NCBI RefSeq assembly: GCF_000284255.1
Contig: NC_017075.1
Coordinates: 558,001 to 622,000, forward strand
Direction of reading: 5' to 3'
Source of the DNA: Rubrivivax gelatinosus IL144
GTDB taxonomy: Bacteria; Pseudomonadota; Gammaproteobacteria; Burkholderiales; Burkholderiaceae_C
Length of the DNA: 64,000 nt
Shown here one piece after another: positions 1 to 7,874 of this stretch. Position 1 is the first letter of the stretch, and the number at the start of each line of letters is the position of its first letter. The notes under the pieces are model-generated. The model was not told where the DNA came from. It saw only the letters and a list, made by a program, of their open reading frames with translations, and ran no database searches. The translations under genes and the position numbers were made by a program.

Positions 1-725
1 TCACCGAAGGCTGGGTCCACTCGACCGAGACCTGCGGGACGGTGGACGGCCCGGGGATCCGCTACGTGCTGTTCCTCTCGGGCTGTCCGCTGCGCTGCGC
101 GTACTGCCACAACCCCGACACCTGGCACCGTCACGACGGCACGCTCACCAGCGTCGCCGAGATCCTGACGGACATCGGCCGCTACCGCGGCTTCATCCAG
201 GCCAAGGGCGGCGTGACGCTCAGCGGTGGCGAGCCGCTGACGCAGCCGCGCTTCGTCAAGGCGCTGCTGCGCGGCTGCAAGGCGATGGGCCTGCACACCG
301 CGCTGGACACCTCGGGCTACCTGGGCGCCAAGGTCGACGACGAGATGATGGCCGACCTGGACATGGTGCTGCTGGACATCAAGGCCTTCAGCGAGAAGAC
401 CTACCACCGGCTCACCGGCGCCGAGCTCAAACCGACGCTGGACTTCGCGCGCCGCCTGGCCGCCCTGGGCAAGCCGATCATCCTGCGCTACGTGCTGGTG
501 CCCGGCTGGACCGACCACGACAACGAGATCCGCGCGCTGGCCGCCTTCGCCGCCAAGCTGGGCAACGTGCAGCGTGTGGACGTGCTGCCGTTCCACCAGA
601 TGGGCGAGCACAAGTGGCACGACCGCGCGCTGGACTATCGCCTGGCCGGCGTGGCGCCGCCGTCCGAAGAACTGGCCGAGCACACGCGGCGGCTGTTCCG
701 CGAGGCCGGGCTGGCCGTCGACTGA
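1..725 (+). CDS. pflA: Pyruvate formate-lyase activating enzyme, 5' partial
   Basis: Radical-SAM enzyme that places the glycyl radical on pyruvate formate-lyase under anaerobic conditions. The reading frame is open to the left edge (first whole codon at base 3), so the start lies outside. About 240 of the usual ~250 residues are present. The cluster motif CPLRCAYC (CX3CX2C) holds the three cysteines that ligate the 4Fe-4S cluster and follows a TVDGPGIR stretch typical of activases; a GGV-SGGEP stretch further on fits the SAM-binding region. The following genes (phosphotransacetylase-like, formate channel) fit a pfl fermentation operon whose pflB should lie just upstream of the window. Identification is by family motif and context. 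Confidence 0.93.
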   Translation, partial: TEGWVHSTETCGTVDGPGIRYVLFLSGCPLRCAYCHNPDTWHRHDGTLTSVAEILTDIGRYRGFIQAKGGVTLSGGEPLTQPRFVKALLRGCKAMGLHTALDTSGYLGAKVDDEMMADLDMVLLDIKAFSEKTYHRLTGAELKPTLDFARRLAALGKPIILRYVLVPGWTDHDNEIRALAAFAAKLGNVQRVDVLPFHQMGEHKWHDRALDYRLAGVAPPSEELAEHTRRLFREAGLAVD

Positions 726-807
726 CGCCGGCCCCGGCGCTTCCCACCGCTTCCGACACACCGGGTGCCTGCCCGGCCGGGCAGGCCTTTGCCTGGAGAT
801 CGCCACG

Positions 808-1737
808 ATGTCGACCCTCTCCCTGTGCGCCGCGCCGAAAGCCCATGCGGCCGCCGCCCCGTGCGAAGCGCCGCTGCCGACGGCGCTGGTCTATCCCTGC
901 GACGAGATCTCGCTGCGTGTGGCCGTCGAGGCCGCGTCTACCGGGCTGCTCGATCCGGTGCTCGTCGGCCCGGCGGCGACGATGCAGCGGCTGGCGGCGA
1001 TGCACGCGCTGGACCTGTCGGGCTGCAGCCTCGTCGACGCCGCCTCGGCGCGCGCCGCCCTCGAGGTCGCCGCGCAGCTGGCGCGCGACGGCGAGGTCGG
1101 CGCGCTGATGCAGGGCGCGCTGCCGGCCGACGAACTGGTGGCCGTCGTGATGCGCAAGGACCACGGCCTGCGCGCCGCGCCGCGCCTGAGCCATGTCGCC
1201 GTCGTGCAGCTGCCCGGCCGGTCGCGGCCGCTGCTGATCACCGACGCGGCGATCAACGTCTCGCCCTCGCTGGAGGACAAGGCGCAGATCGTGCAGAACG
1301 CGATCCGGCTTGCGCAGGCGCTCGGTGTCGCGGCGCCCAAGGTCGCGATCCTGTCGTCGACCGAGACGGTGAACCCGAAGATCGCGTCGACGCTGGACGC
1401 GGCGGTGCTCTGCAAGATGGCCGAACGCGGCCAGATCGTCGGCGGCCTGCTCGACGGCCCGCTGGCGCTGGACGACGCGATCTGCGCCGACACCGCACGC
1501 GCCAAGGGCCTGGCCTCGCCGGTGGCCGGCGACGCCGACGTCCTGCTCGTGCCCGACCTCGTGGCCGGCGATCTGCTGGTCAAGCAGCTGCGCCTGTTCG
1601 CCGCGGCCGACGCTGCCGGCGTCGTGCTCGGCGCCCGGCTGCCGGTGATCCTGGCCGGCGCCACCGACACGCTGCGTTCGCGCCTCGCCTCCTGCGCCAT
1701 CGCGGCACGGCTGGCGGCGGCGCGCGCGGCCGATTGA
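808..1737 (+). CDS. Phosphate acetyl/butyryltransferase family enzyme
   Basis: 309-aa member of the phosphate acyltransferase (Pta/Ptb) family, which exchanges CoA for phosphate on acetyl- or butyryl-CoA. The length matches the stand-alone catalytic domain, not the long E. coli-type Pta. Recognisable pieces are an N-terminal DEISLRVAVEAAS segment, a central GALMQGALPADEL segment, and ITDAAINVSPSLEDK and STETVNPKI segments towards the C-terminus. The ATG at 808 is preceded by a GGAG element and lies 82 bases after pflA. With pflA and a formate channel it probably converts acetyl-CoA made by pyruvate formate-lyase to acetyl phosphate. No acetate kinase is present in the window. Acetyl versus butyryl preference cannot be told from sequence. 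Confidence 0.85.
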   Translation: MSTLSLCAAPKAHAAAAPCEAPLPTALVYPCDEISLRVAVEAASTGLLDPVLVGPAATMQRLAAMHALDLSGCSLVDAASARAALEVAAQLARDGEVGALMQGALPADELVAVVMRKDHGLRAAPRLSHVAVVQLPGRSRPLLITDAAINVSPSLEDKAQIVQNAIRLAQALGVAAPKVAILSSTETVNPKIASTLDAAVLCKMAERGQIVGGLLDGPLALDDAICADTARAKGLASPVAGDADVLLVPDLVAGDLLVKQLRLFAAADAAGVVLGARLPVILAGATDTLRSRLASCAIAARLAAARAAD

Positions 1738-1749
1738 AAAAAGAACCCG

Positions 1750-2646
1750 ATGAACGCTCCGCTGTTTGCTCCCGCCGCCGAGGCGGCCCCCCGCTCGCTG
1801 TTCGACCCGCTGGCGCCCGACGCGGTGGCCTGCGCCGCCGAGGAGATGGGCGTCAAGAAGGCCAAGGCCTCGGCCGCCCAGCAGTTCGGCCTGGCCGTGC
1901 TCGGCGGCGCCTTCGTCGCGCTGGGCGCGATGTTCGCCACCATCGCCATCGCCGGCGCCGACCACGTGCTGCCTTGGGGGCTGATGCGCCTGCTGATGGG
2001 CGCCGCGTTCTCGATGGGGCTGATGCTGGTCGTCGTCGCCGGCGCCCAGCTCTTCACCAGCGACGCGCTGATGGTCATGGCCTGGGCCAGCGGCCGGCTG
2101 GCCACGCGGCGCATGCTGCGCGTCTGGACCATCGTCTGGTTCGGCAACCTCGTCGGCGCGCTGGGCACCGCGACCATCGTCTTCCTCGGCGGCCAGTATG
2201 GTTTCGGTCACGGCGAGGTCGGTGCCAGCGCGCTGTACCTGGCCGCCAGCAAGGCCAGCCTGCCGCCGTTCAAGGCCTTCTCGCTGGCCATCCTGTGCAA
2301 CGTGCTGGTGTGCCTGGCGACCTGGCTGTCGCTGGCCGCACGCAGCGTGACCGACAAGATCGTCGCGATGTTCCTGCCGATCACGGCCTTCGTGGCCGCC
2401 GGCTTCGAGCACTGCGTGGCCAACATGTACTTCGTGCCCTACGGCCTGATGGTGCGCTGGTTCGCGCCGGCCGCCTTCTGGGCCGAGCCCGCGGCGCAGG
2501 CCAAGGCGGCCACCGAGATCCCGGTGGCGCAGTACCTCGTCAACCTCGGCGTCGTGACGCTGGGCAACTGGGTCGGCGGCGCGCTGCTCGTCGCCGGCGC
2601 CTACTGGTGGCTGTTCCGTCGCGCGGCGGCGGGCGCCAAAGCCTGA
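1750..2646 (+). CDS. Formate/nitrite transporter family channel (FocA-like)
   Basis: 298-aa inner-membrane protein with about six hydrophobic segments, the length and topology of FocA/NirC pentameric channels. The N-terminus carries the family-type pattern DPLAPDAVACAAEEMGVKKA before the first helix, and the second/third helix region reads FSMGLMLVVVAGAQLFTSD. It begins 12 bases after the phosphotransacetylase gene, so one transcript is likely. Next to pflA the natural cargo is formate, exported during fermentation or re-imported later; nitrite or hydrosulfide are alternatives in the family. The stop codon overlaps the next start (TGATG). Confidence 0.88.
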   Translation: MNAPLFAPAAEAAPRSLFDPLAPDAVACAAEEMGVKKAKASAAQQFGLAVLGGAFVALGAMFATIAIAGADHVLPWGLMRLLMGAAFSMGLMLVVVAGAQLFTSDALMVMAWASGRLATRRMLRVWTIVWFGNLVGALGTATIVFLGGQYGFGHGEVGASALYLAASKASLPPFKAFSLAILCNVLVCLATWLSLAARSVTDKIVAMFLPITAFVAAGFEHCVANMYFVPYGLMVRWFAPAAFWAEPAAQAKAATEIPVAQYLVNLGVVTLGNWVGGALLVAGAYWWLFRRAAAGAKA

Positions 2647-2975
2647 TGGCCGGCTTCGGCAACCCCAAGTCAACGGCGCGCGACGTCGAGCGTGCGCTGC
2701 TGCAGACCGGCCGCGCGCTGGCGCTGGACTGGCAGGACGCGGCGGCCGTGCAGGCGCTGGTGGCCGAGACGCTGGACCGGCGCCAGGGCCTGAAGGCCGC
2801 CGCCGGGCGTATGCCGCACGGGCGCGAACGCCAGCGGCTCAAACTCTGTGCGCTGGTGGTGTTGCGGCGCCGGCTGGAACTGGAGCTCGGTGCGGCCGAT
2901 GCGCCGGGCGCGGCCTGGGCGACGCTGTCGCGCGCGCTGGACCGCGAAATCGAAAGCCGCCTCGCGGGCGGCTGA
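2646..2975 (+). CDS. Small uncharacterised protein, coupled to the formate channel
   Basis: 109-aa protein with no family I recognise. The ATG overlaps the focA-like stop by one base (TGATG), so translation is probably coupled. It is rich in Arg, Leu and Ala, with a central GRERQRLKLC segment and heptad-like helices, no signal peptide and no membrane span. Its position as last gene of a pfl-type operon suggests an accessory or regulatory role in formate metabolism, but this is only positional. GC and codon use look like the neighbours. Confidence 0.6.
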   Translation: MAGFGNPKSTARDVERALLQTGRALALDWQDAAAVQALVAETLDRRQGLKAAAGRMPHGRERQRLKLCALVVLRRRLELELGAADAPGAAWATLSRALDREIESRLAGG

Positions 2976-2980
2976 AAGCG

Positions 2981-3039
2981 CGCCGCCGTGCGGCGGCAGC
3001 ATCGTGAAAGCCCGCCGCCTGGCGGCGGCGGGGGGGGGG
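2981..3039. terminator. Two G/C hairpins and a G10 tract between convergent genes
   Basis: The gap between the small plus-strand gene and the minus-strand FAH gene holds two short inverted repeats: CCGCCG-tg-CGGCGG near 2983-2996 and CCGCCGCC-based pairing at 3012-3030. An uninterrupted run of ten G follows at 3030-3039. Read on the minus strand the second hairpin is followed by TTTC. They may act as a weak bidirectional terminator; there is no proper T tract on the plus strand. Confidence 0.4.
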
Positions 3040-3043
3040 CCGT

Positions 3044-3943
3044 TCAGGCGGCCGCGGTCTCGGCGAGCAGCAGGCTCACCGGGTCGTCTTCGACTTCGGG
3101 CGTCTCGTCGGCGATGACGTTGCTGAGGCGGCCGATGCCGGAGATCTCGACTTCGATCGTGTCGCCGGCATGCATGTACAGCGGCGGCACACGCTTCTTG
3201 CCGACGCCGCCGGGCGAGCCGGTGATGATCACGTCGCCGGGCGACAGCGCGCTGAAGGTGCTGATGTACTCGATCAGCTCGGCCACGGTGTGCAGCATCG
3301 CGCCGGTGCTTTCGTCCTGCACCTGCTGGCCGTTGAGGAAGGTGCGCAGGCGCAGCTGCTGCGGGTCGGGGATCTCGTCGGTGGTCACGATCCACGGGCC
3401 GAAGGCGCCGGTGTCGTGCCAGTTCTTGCCGGCGGTGAACCAGGTGTGCTGCCAGTCGCGCACCGAGCCGTCCATGTAGCAGGCATAACCGGCGACGTGC
3501 TGCAGCGCGTCTTCGCGCCGGATGCCGCGGCCGCCGGTGCCGATGACCACGGCGAGCTCGCCTTCGTAGTCGAACTCGCGGCTCTGCAGCGGCTTGACGA
3601 CCGGGCAGCGGTGGCCGGTCTGCGAGTCGGGGAAGCGGATGAACAGCGTCGGCGCCGGGTTGGTCTCGTTGAACTCCTGGCGCTTGGCGGCGTAGTTCAT
3701 GCCGACGCAGAAGATCTTGTTCGGACGGTCGATGACCGGCAGGAAGACGACGTCGGCTTCCTGGCAGTCGGCCGCGGCGTGTTCGTGCTGGCGCGCCAGC
3801 GCCAGGCCGTCGGGCGCGGCCAGCAGCGCGCGCAGCGTGGGGAAGCGGGCGCCCAGGCGCCGGCCCAGGTCGACGATGCCGTGTTCGTTGCGGATGCCGT
3901 AGCTGCGTTCGCCCCGGCCGTCGCGGAAGCTGAGCAATTTCAT
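3044..3943 (-). CDS. Fumarylacetoacetate hydrolase (FAH) family protein
   Basis: 299-aa FAH-fold enzyme; relatives cleave C-C bonds of beta-diketo acids or isomerise/decarboxylate them in aromatic-acid breakdown. The start at 3943 is preceded by AGAGGA at good spacing; a longer frame upstream lacks a ribosome site. Family features: KIFCVGMNYAAKRQEF, the metal-binding FDYEGELAVVIG, a GKNW-DTGAFGPW segment and GSPGGVGKKR near the C-terminus. Residues E and D of the divalent-metal site are present. It stands alone, convergent with the pfl-type operon, so its substrate cannot be read from context. Ureidoglycolate lyase or 2-hydroxyhepta-diene-dioate isomerase annotations are common for such proteins but unproven here. 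Confidence 0.85.
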   Translation of the reverse strand: MKLLSFRDGRGERSYGIRNEHGIVDLGRRLGARFPTLRALLAAPDGLALARQHEHAAADCQEADVVFLPVIDRPNKIFCVGMNYAAKRQEFNETNPAPTLFIRFPDSQTGHRCPVVKPLQSREFDYEGELAVVIGTGGRGIRREDALQHVAGYACYMDGSVRDWQHTWFTAGKNWHDTGAFGPWIVTTDEIPDPQQLRLRTFLNGQQVQDESTGAMLHTVAELIEYISTFSALSPGDVIITGSPGGVGKKRVPPLYMHAGDTIEVEISGIGRLSNVIADETPEVEDDPVSLLLAETAAA

Positions 3944-4175
3944 GAGGTCCTCTGAAAACGCTAGGGCATCGGCGTGCTCGTCGTGTCCGTAGCAAAAGGG
4001 TTGCGATGGCGACCACTGTAGGAAACGCGGCGATATCTTCATAGACTCAATTCCGAGGTTTCAGAGTTGCCACAAATGGCATTTCATTAGGTCGCCGATG
4101 CCCCGTTCGCACGAGGCGTTTGCCGCCGCGCATCGGTCTGCCTTAGCCTTGATTCCCGTCAATGCAGGGGCTGAC

Positions 4176-4763
4176 ATGGACCACATCCTCGTCTTCTACG
4201 GCTCGTACCGTTCCGACCGCATGGGCATCCGCCTGGCGCAGTTCATCGTCGACGGGCTGCGCGAACGCGGCGCGGCGCCCGAGCTGATCGACGCCAAGGC
4301 GGTGGGACTGCCGATGCTGGACCGCATGTACAAGGAGTACCCGCCCGGCGAGGCGCCGCCGGCGATGGAAGCGCTGGCGCGCAAGATCCGCGCGGCCGAC
4401 GCCTTCGTCTTCGTCTGCGGCGAATACAACTGGGGCCCGCAGCCGGGGCTGAAGAACCTGACCGACCACTTTTTGGAGGAATGGTTCTGGCGCCCGGCGG
4501 CGATCGCCAGTTATTCGGCCGGGCGTTCCTCCGGCGTGCGTTCGGGCAGCACCTGGCACGCCATCCTGTCGGAGATGGGCATGGTCGTGATCTCCAGCGC
4601 GCTGGCCGTCGGCCCGATCGCGCAGACGCTGGACGCCGACGCCAAGCCGCAGGGCGGCCCCGGCGAATCGCTGCGCAAGGCCTTCGGGCGTTTCGCCGAC
4701 GACCTGGCCTGGTGGACCGAGGCGGCACGCGAGCAGCGTGCGCGCAAGTCGCCACCTTATTGA
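4176..4763 (+). CDS. NADPH-dependent FMN reductase family protein
   Basis: 195-aa flavodoxin-fold oxidoreductase. The N-terminal VFYGSYRSDRMG loop fits the FMN-phosphate site of NADPH:FMN/quinone reductases, and EYNWGPQPGLKN matches the second flavin loop. I chose the ATG at 4176 because AGGGG sits just upstream and the family begins a few residues before the first beta strand; an upstream in-frame ATG at 4098 would add 26 unsupported residues. Likely cytosolic, reducing flavins, quinones or xenobiotics. No partner gene is evident; it is divergent from the FAH gene across 232 bases. Confidence 0.85.
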   Translation: MDHILVFYGSYRSDRMGIRLAQFIVDGLRERGAAPELIDAKAVGLPMLDRMYKEYPPGEAPPAMEALARKIRAADAFVFVCGEYNWGPQPGLKNLTDHFLEEWFWRPAAIASYSAGRSSGVRSGSTWHAILSEMGMVVISSALAVGPIAQTLDADAKPQGGPGESLRKAFGRFADDLAWWTEAAREQRARKSPPY

Positions 4764-4770
4764 AGGAAGA

Positions 4771-4787
4771 GGGCGGCGCTGCCGCCC
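4771..4787. terminator. Weak hairpin after the FMN reductase gene
   Basis: Seven-base inverted repeat GGGCGGC-gct-GCCGCCC eight bases after the stop codon. No T-run follows, so termination activity is uncertain. Confidence 0.3.
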
Positions 4788-4856
4788 GGCCATGTCACAG
4801 GGCTTTCACCCGCGGTCCAGATGATCCCCGGCTTTCATGACCCCTGGTGACCCTCC

Positions 4857-6746
4857 ATGTCCTTGAATCCGCGACTGCGTCCGACCTTTCTGCGCCGCGC
4901 CGCCGTGCTCGGCATCACCTCGCTGGCCGTGGCCGCGCTGTCGGCCTGCGGCGGCGACGATGACGACAGCTATCCGGCGATCGAGCTGAACATCGCCCAC
5001 GTCAACGACCACCACTCGCAGCTCGACCCCATCAGCGGCGTCACGCTGACGCTGGGCGGCGAAGCCACGCAGGTCGAGCTCGGCGGCTTCTCGCGCCTGA
5101 CGACGCTGTTCAACGCCCAGTCCGGCACCAAGAACCTCTTGAAGCTGCACGCGGGCGACGCCGTCACCGGCACGCTCTACTACACCTTCTTCAAGGGCGA
5201 GGCCGACGCGAAGATGATGAACACCGTCTGCTTCGACGCCTTCGAACTCGGCAACCACGAGTTCGACGACGGCGACCAGACGACGCGCAACTTCATCGAC
5301 ATGCTGCACGCGGGCAGCTGCCAGACGCCGGTGCTTGCCGCCAACGTCGTGCCCGCCAGCGGCACGCCGCTGAACCCGTCCGGCACCTCGCTGGTCAAGC
5401 CGTACACGATCAAGACCTACGACGGCGTCAAGGTCGGCATCGTCGGCATCGACATCGCCGGCAAGACGACGAACTCCTCGCGCCCGCTGGCGACGACGCA
5501 GTTCCTCGACGAGGTCACGACGGCGCAGAAGTACATCGACGAGCTCAAGCACCAGGGCATCCGCCACATCGTGCTGCTGACGCACCAGGGCTACGACGTC
5601 GACAAGGCGATGGCCGCCAAGCTGACCGACGTCGACGTCATCATCGGCGGCGACTCGCACACGCTGCTCGGCGACTTCAGCGCCTTCGGCGTCGCCAGCT
5701 CGGGCGCCTACCCGACGCAGGTGACCAACAAGGACGGCGACAAGGTCTGCATCGGCCAGGCCTGGGAGTACTCCAAGGTCTTCGCGCTGATGAACGTGAA
5801 GTTCGACGACAAGGGCGCGGTGGCCAGCTGCAGCGGCAACGCCTCGCTGGTCATCGGCGACCGCTTCGCGCGCAAGAACAGCTCGGGCAGCTTCGTCGCC
5901 GTCGACGACGCGACCAAGGCGAACATCGTCGCCGGCCTGGCCAACGAGCCGCGCATCAAGGTGACGACGCCCGACGCCAACGCCGCCGCGCTGCTGGCGA
6001 CCTACTCCTCGCAGGTCGCGGCCGAGAAGACCAAGACCATCGGCACCGCCACCGAGTCGCTGTGCCTGGTGCGCGTGCCGGGCGAGACGACCAACCGCTC
6101 GTCCGGCATCGACGGCTGCATCGAGACGGGGGCGCAAGCCAACCTGCAGGCGCGCGGCAGCGACGCGGCGCAGATCGTCGCCCAGGCTTTCCTCGCGGCC
6201 AGCAAGCGTGCGCACTTCGCGCTGCAGAACGCCGGCGGCGTGCGCGTGCCGCTGAAGGCCGGCACGCTGACGATGAACGACGCGTTCACGCTGCTGCCCT
6301 TCACCAACGTGCTCGTCGAGATCGACGTCACCGGCGCGCAGATGGTCGCGGCGCTGGAAGACGCCGTCTCCAACCACCTCGACAACGCCCAGTCCAGCGG
6401 CTCGCACCCCTACGCCGCCGGTCTGCGCTGGAACCTGGACATGAGCAAGCCCAAGGGCAGCCGCTTCAGCCAGGTCCAGGTGAAGGACCGCGTCAGCGGC
6501 GCCTGGTCGGCGATCGACCCGGCCAAGACCTACACGCTTGTAACCAACGACTTCGTCGCCGCCGGCCAGGACGGCTACGCCACGCTGGGCAAGGTCTACG
6601 CCACCGGCGCCTACGTGAACACCTACCTGCTCTACACCCAGACCTTCGCCGACTACGTGAAGGCCCAGGGCACGGTGGCGCGACCGGCGCGTGCCGACTA
6701 CTCGCACCAGCAGGTGACCACGGCCGCGGGCGTGCAGCTGCCCTGA
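4857..6746 (+). CDS. UshA-like 5'-nucleotidase / bifunctional phosphoesterase lipoprotein
   Basis: 629-aa exported nucleotidase. The N-terminus has basic residues, a hydrophobic core and the lipobox LSAC around residue 30, so it is predicted to be lipid-anchored. The metallophosphoesterase domain shows HVNDHHSQLD, ELGNHEFDDG and GGDSHTLLGD, which carry the two-metal ligands. The C-terminal 5'-nucleotidase domain shows LQNAGGVRVPL and VTNDFVAAGQDGY, the substrate-specificity region. Family members hydrolyse nucleotides, UDP-sugars or 2',3'-cyclic nucleotides in the periplasm to salvage nucleoside and phosphate. Single gene with no operon partner. The exact substrate is not determinable. Confidence 0.92.
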   Translation: MSLNPRLRPTFLRRAAVLGITSLAVAALSACGGDDDDSYPAIELNIAHVNDHHSQLDPISGVTLTLGGEATQVELGGFSRLTTLFNAQSGTKNLLKLHAGDAVTGTLYYTFFKGEADAKMMNTVCFDAFELGNHEFDDGDQTTRNFIDMLHAGSCQTPVLAANVVPASGTPLNPSGTSLVKPYTIKTYDGVKVGIVGIDIAGKTTNSSRPLATTQFLDEVTTAQKYIDELKHQGIRHIVLLTHQGYDVDKAMAAKLTDVDVIIGGDSHTLLGDFSAFGVASSGAYPTQVTNKDGDKVCIGQAWEYSKVFALMNVKFDDKGAVASCSGNASLVIGDRFARKNSSGSFVAVDDATKANIVAGLANEPRIKVTTPDANAAALLATYSSQVAAEKTKTIGTATESLCLVRVPGETTNRSSGIDGCIETGAQANLQARGSDAAQIVAQAFLAASKRAHFALQNAGGVRVPLKAGTLTMNDAFTLLPFTNVLVEIDVTGAQMVAALEDAVSNHLDNAQSSGSHPYAAGLRWNLDMSKPKGSRFSQVQVKDRVSGAWSAIDPAKTYTLVTNDFVAAGQDGYATLGKVYATGAYVNTYLLYTQTFADYVKAQGTVARPARADYSHQQVTTAAGVQLP

Positions 6747-6750
6747 ACCC

Positions 6751-6779
6751 GAGGCGGGCGGCGCGGCCGCCCGCGCCTC
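6751..6779. terminator. Hairpin between convergent nucleotidase and AraC genes
   Basis: Imperfect GC-rich inverted repeat (GAGGCGGGCGGC pairing with GCCGCCCGCGCCTC) directly after the nucleotidase stop and touching the stop of the opposing AraC gene. It could serve both genes; there is no T tract. Confidence 0.4.
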
Positions 6780-7776
6780 AGCGCCGCCCGGCCCGCCAGC
6801 GGCCGGGTGTCACGCCGGTCCAGCGCCGGAAGGCGCGGGTGAACGAGGTCTGCTCGGCATAACCGAGCCGGCTGGCCACTTCCACCAGCGCCAGCCCGGG
6901 CGTGGCCAGCAGCCGCGCCGCCTCTTCGCGGCGGAACTCCTCGACGACCTCGCTGAAGCTGCGGCCGATCCCGGCCAGCCGGCGCTGCAGCGTGCGTTCG
7001 GACACGCCCAGCAGCTCGGCCAGACGCGCGGCGTCGGCGTGGCCCTGCGCCAGCGCGTCGCGCAGCCGCGCGCGCAGCGCCTGCTGCAGCGACGAGTCGC
7101 CGGGCTGGGCGAGCTCGAGCCTGGCTGCCATGTCCTTCAGCGCGGCGTGCAGCATCGGGTCGGCGCTGCAGGTCGGCAGCGCCCAGGTGGCGGCGTCGAT
7201 CAGCATCTCGGCGCAGGGGTGGCCGTAGGCCGGTGCCTGGCCGAACAAGGCCAGGCGTTCGTCGTCATCACCCGCCGGCCGCGCCACCGGCAGCCCCAGC
7301 AGCCGCGGCCGGAAGCCGCCGCCGGTGACCTGGCGCAGGCGCAGGAACAGCGTCGCCAGCGTGAATTCCAGCGCCTGCACCGGCATCGGCGCCAGCGCGC
7401 GCACGCGCAAGGCTTGGCCGCCGTCGTCCAGCGGGTCGATCTCCAGCGCGGTGTCGGTCGACACCATCGCGAAGTGCAGCCGCGCCGACTCGCAGCCGCC
7501 GGCCACGGTGTCGGCGCTGCCGACCAGGTAGTCCAGCGCCCCGAAGGCGCCGAAGGCGATCGTGCCGGCCAGCGCGCTGGCCAGGCCGGGGCCGTGCAGC
7601 GGCTCGGCGGCGTGCCACATGCGCACGTAGGCCTGCGCCGGCACCAGCGCGTCCGGCGCGTCGGGCAGGGGGCCCAGTGCGGCCTGCACGTGCGCCGCGT
7701 CCAGCCCCAGCGTCGCCAGGCCCTGGAGCTGCAGCCTGAGCGTCAGCGCGGGCACCCAGGCCGGGGCTTCAGCCAT
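6778..7776 (-). CDS. AraC family transcriptional regulator
   Basis: 332-aa regulator with a C-terminal AraC/XylS double helix-turn-helix: ELLGVSERTLQRRLAGIGRS forms the first motif and ASRLGYAEQTSFTRAFRRW the second, followed by the usual GVTPGRWR end. The N-terminal ~220 residues resemble the AraC-type arabinose-binding-like (OruR/ArgR-like) domain found in many proteobacterial regulators. It is divergent from the nitroreductase-like lipoprotein gene (98 bases between starts), the most likely target besides itself. The inducer is unknown. Confidence 0.88.
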   Translation of the reverse strand: MAEAPAWVPALTLRLQLQGLATLGLDAAHVQAALGPLPDAPDALVPAQAYVRMWHAAEPLHGPGLASALAGTIAFGAFGALDYLVGSADTVAGGCESARLHFAMVSTDTALEIDPLDDGGQALRVRALAPMPVQALEFTLATLFLRLRQVTGGGFRPRLLGLPVARPAGDDDERLALFGQAPAYGHPCAEMLIDAATWALPTCSADPMLHAALKDMAARLELAQPGDSSLQQALRARLRDALAQGHADAARLAELLGVSERTLQRRLAGIGRSFSEVVEEFRREEAARLLATPGLALVEVASRLGYAEQTSFTRAFRRWTGVTPGRWRAGRR

Positions 7777-7874
7777 GGAGCCGGATGTTCAGAGACTGGC
7801 GCGTTCTGGCAAGCCGGCGCGGGGCCCGGTTCATACAGTGAGTCCATCGACGAGCGAGCCGGAAGCTTAGAACA

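Noticed and set aside
478..2673. Long minus-strand open frame (731 codons) opposite pflA, pta and focA
   Set aside because: Arg/Gln/His-rich composition of a GC-rich antisense shadow; three well-supported plus-strand genes occupy the same DNA.
4806..6707. Minus-strand 633-codon open frame
   Set aside because: Antisense to the nucleotidase with low-complexity composition; no domain recognised.
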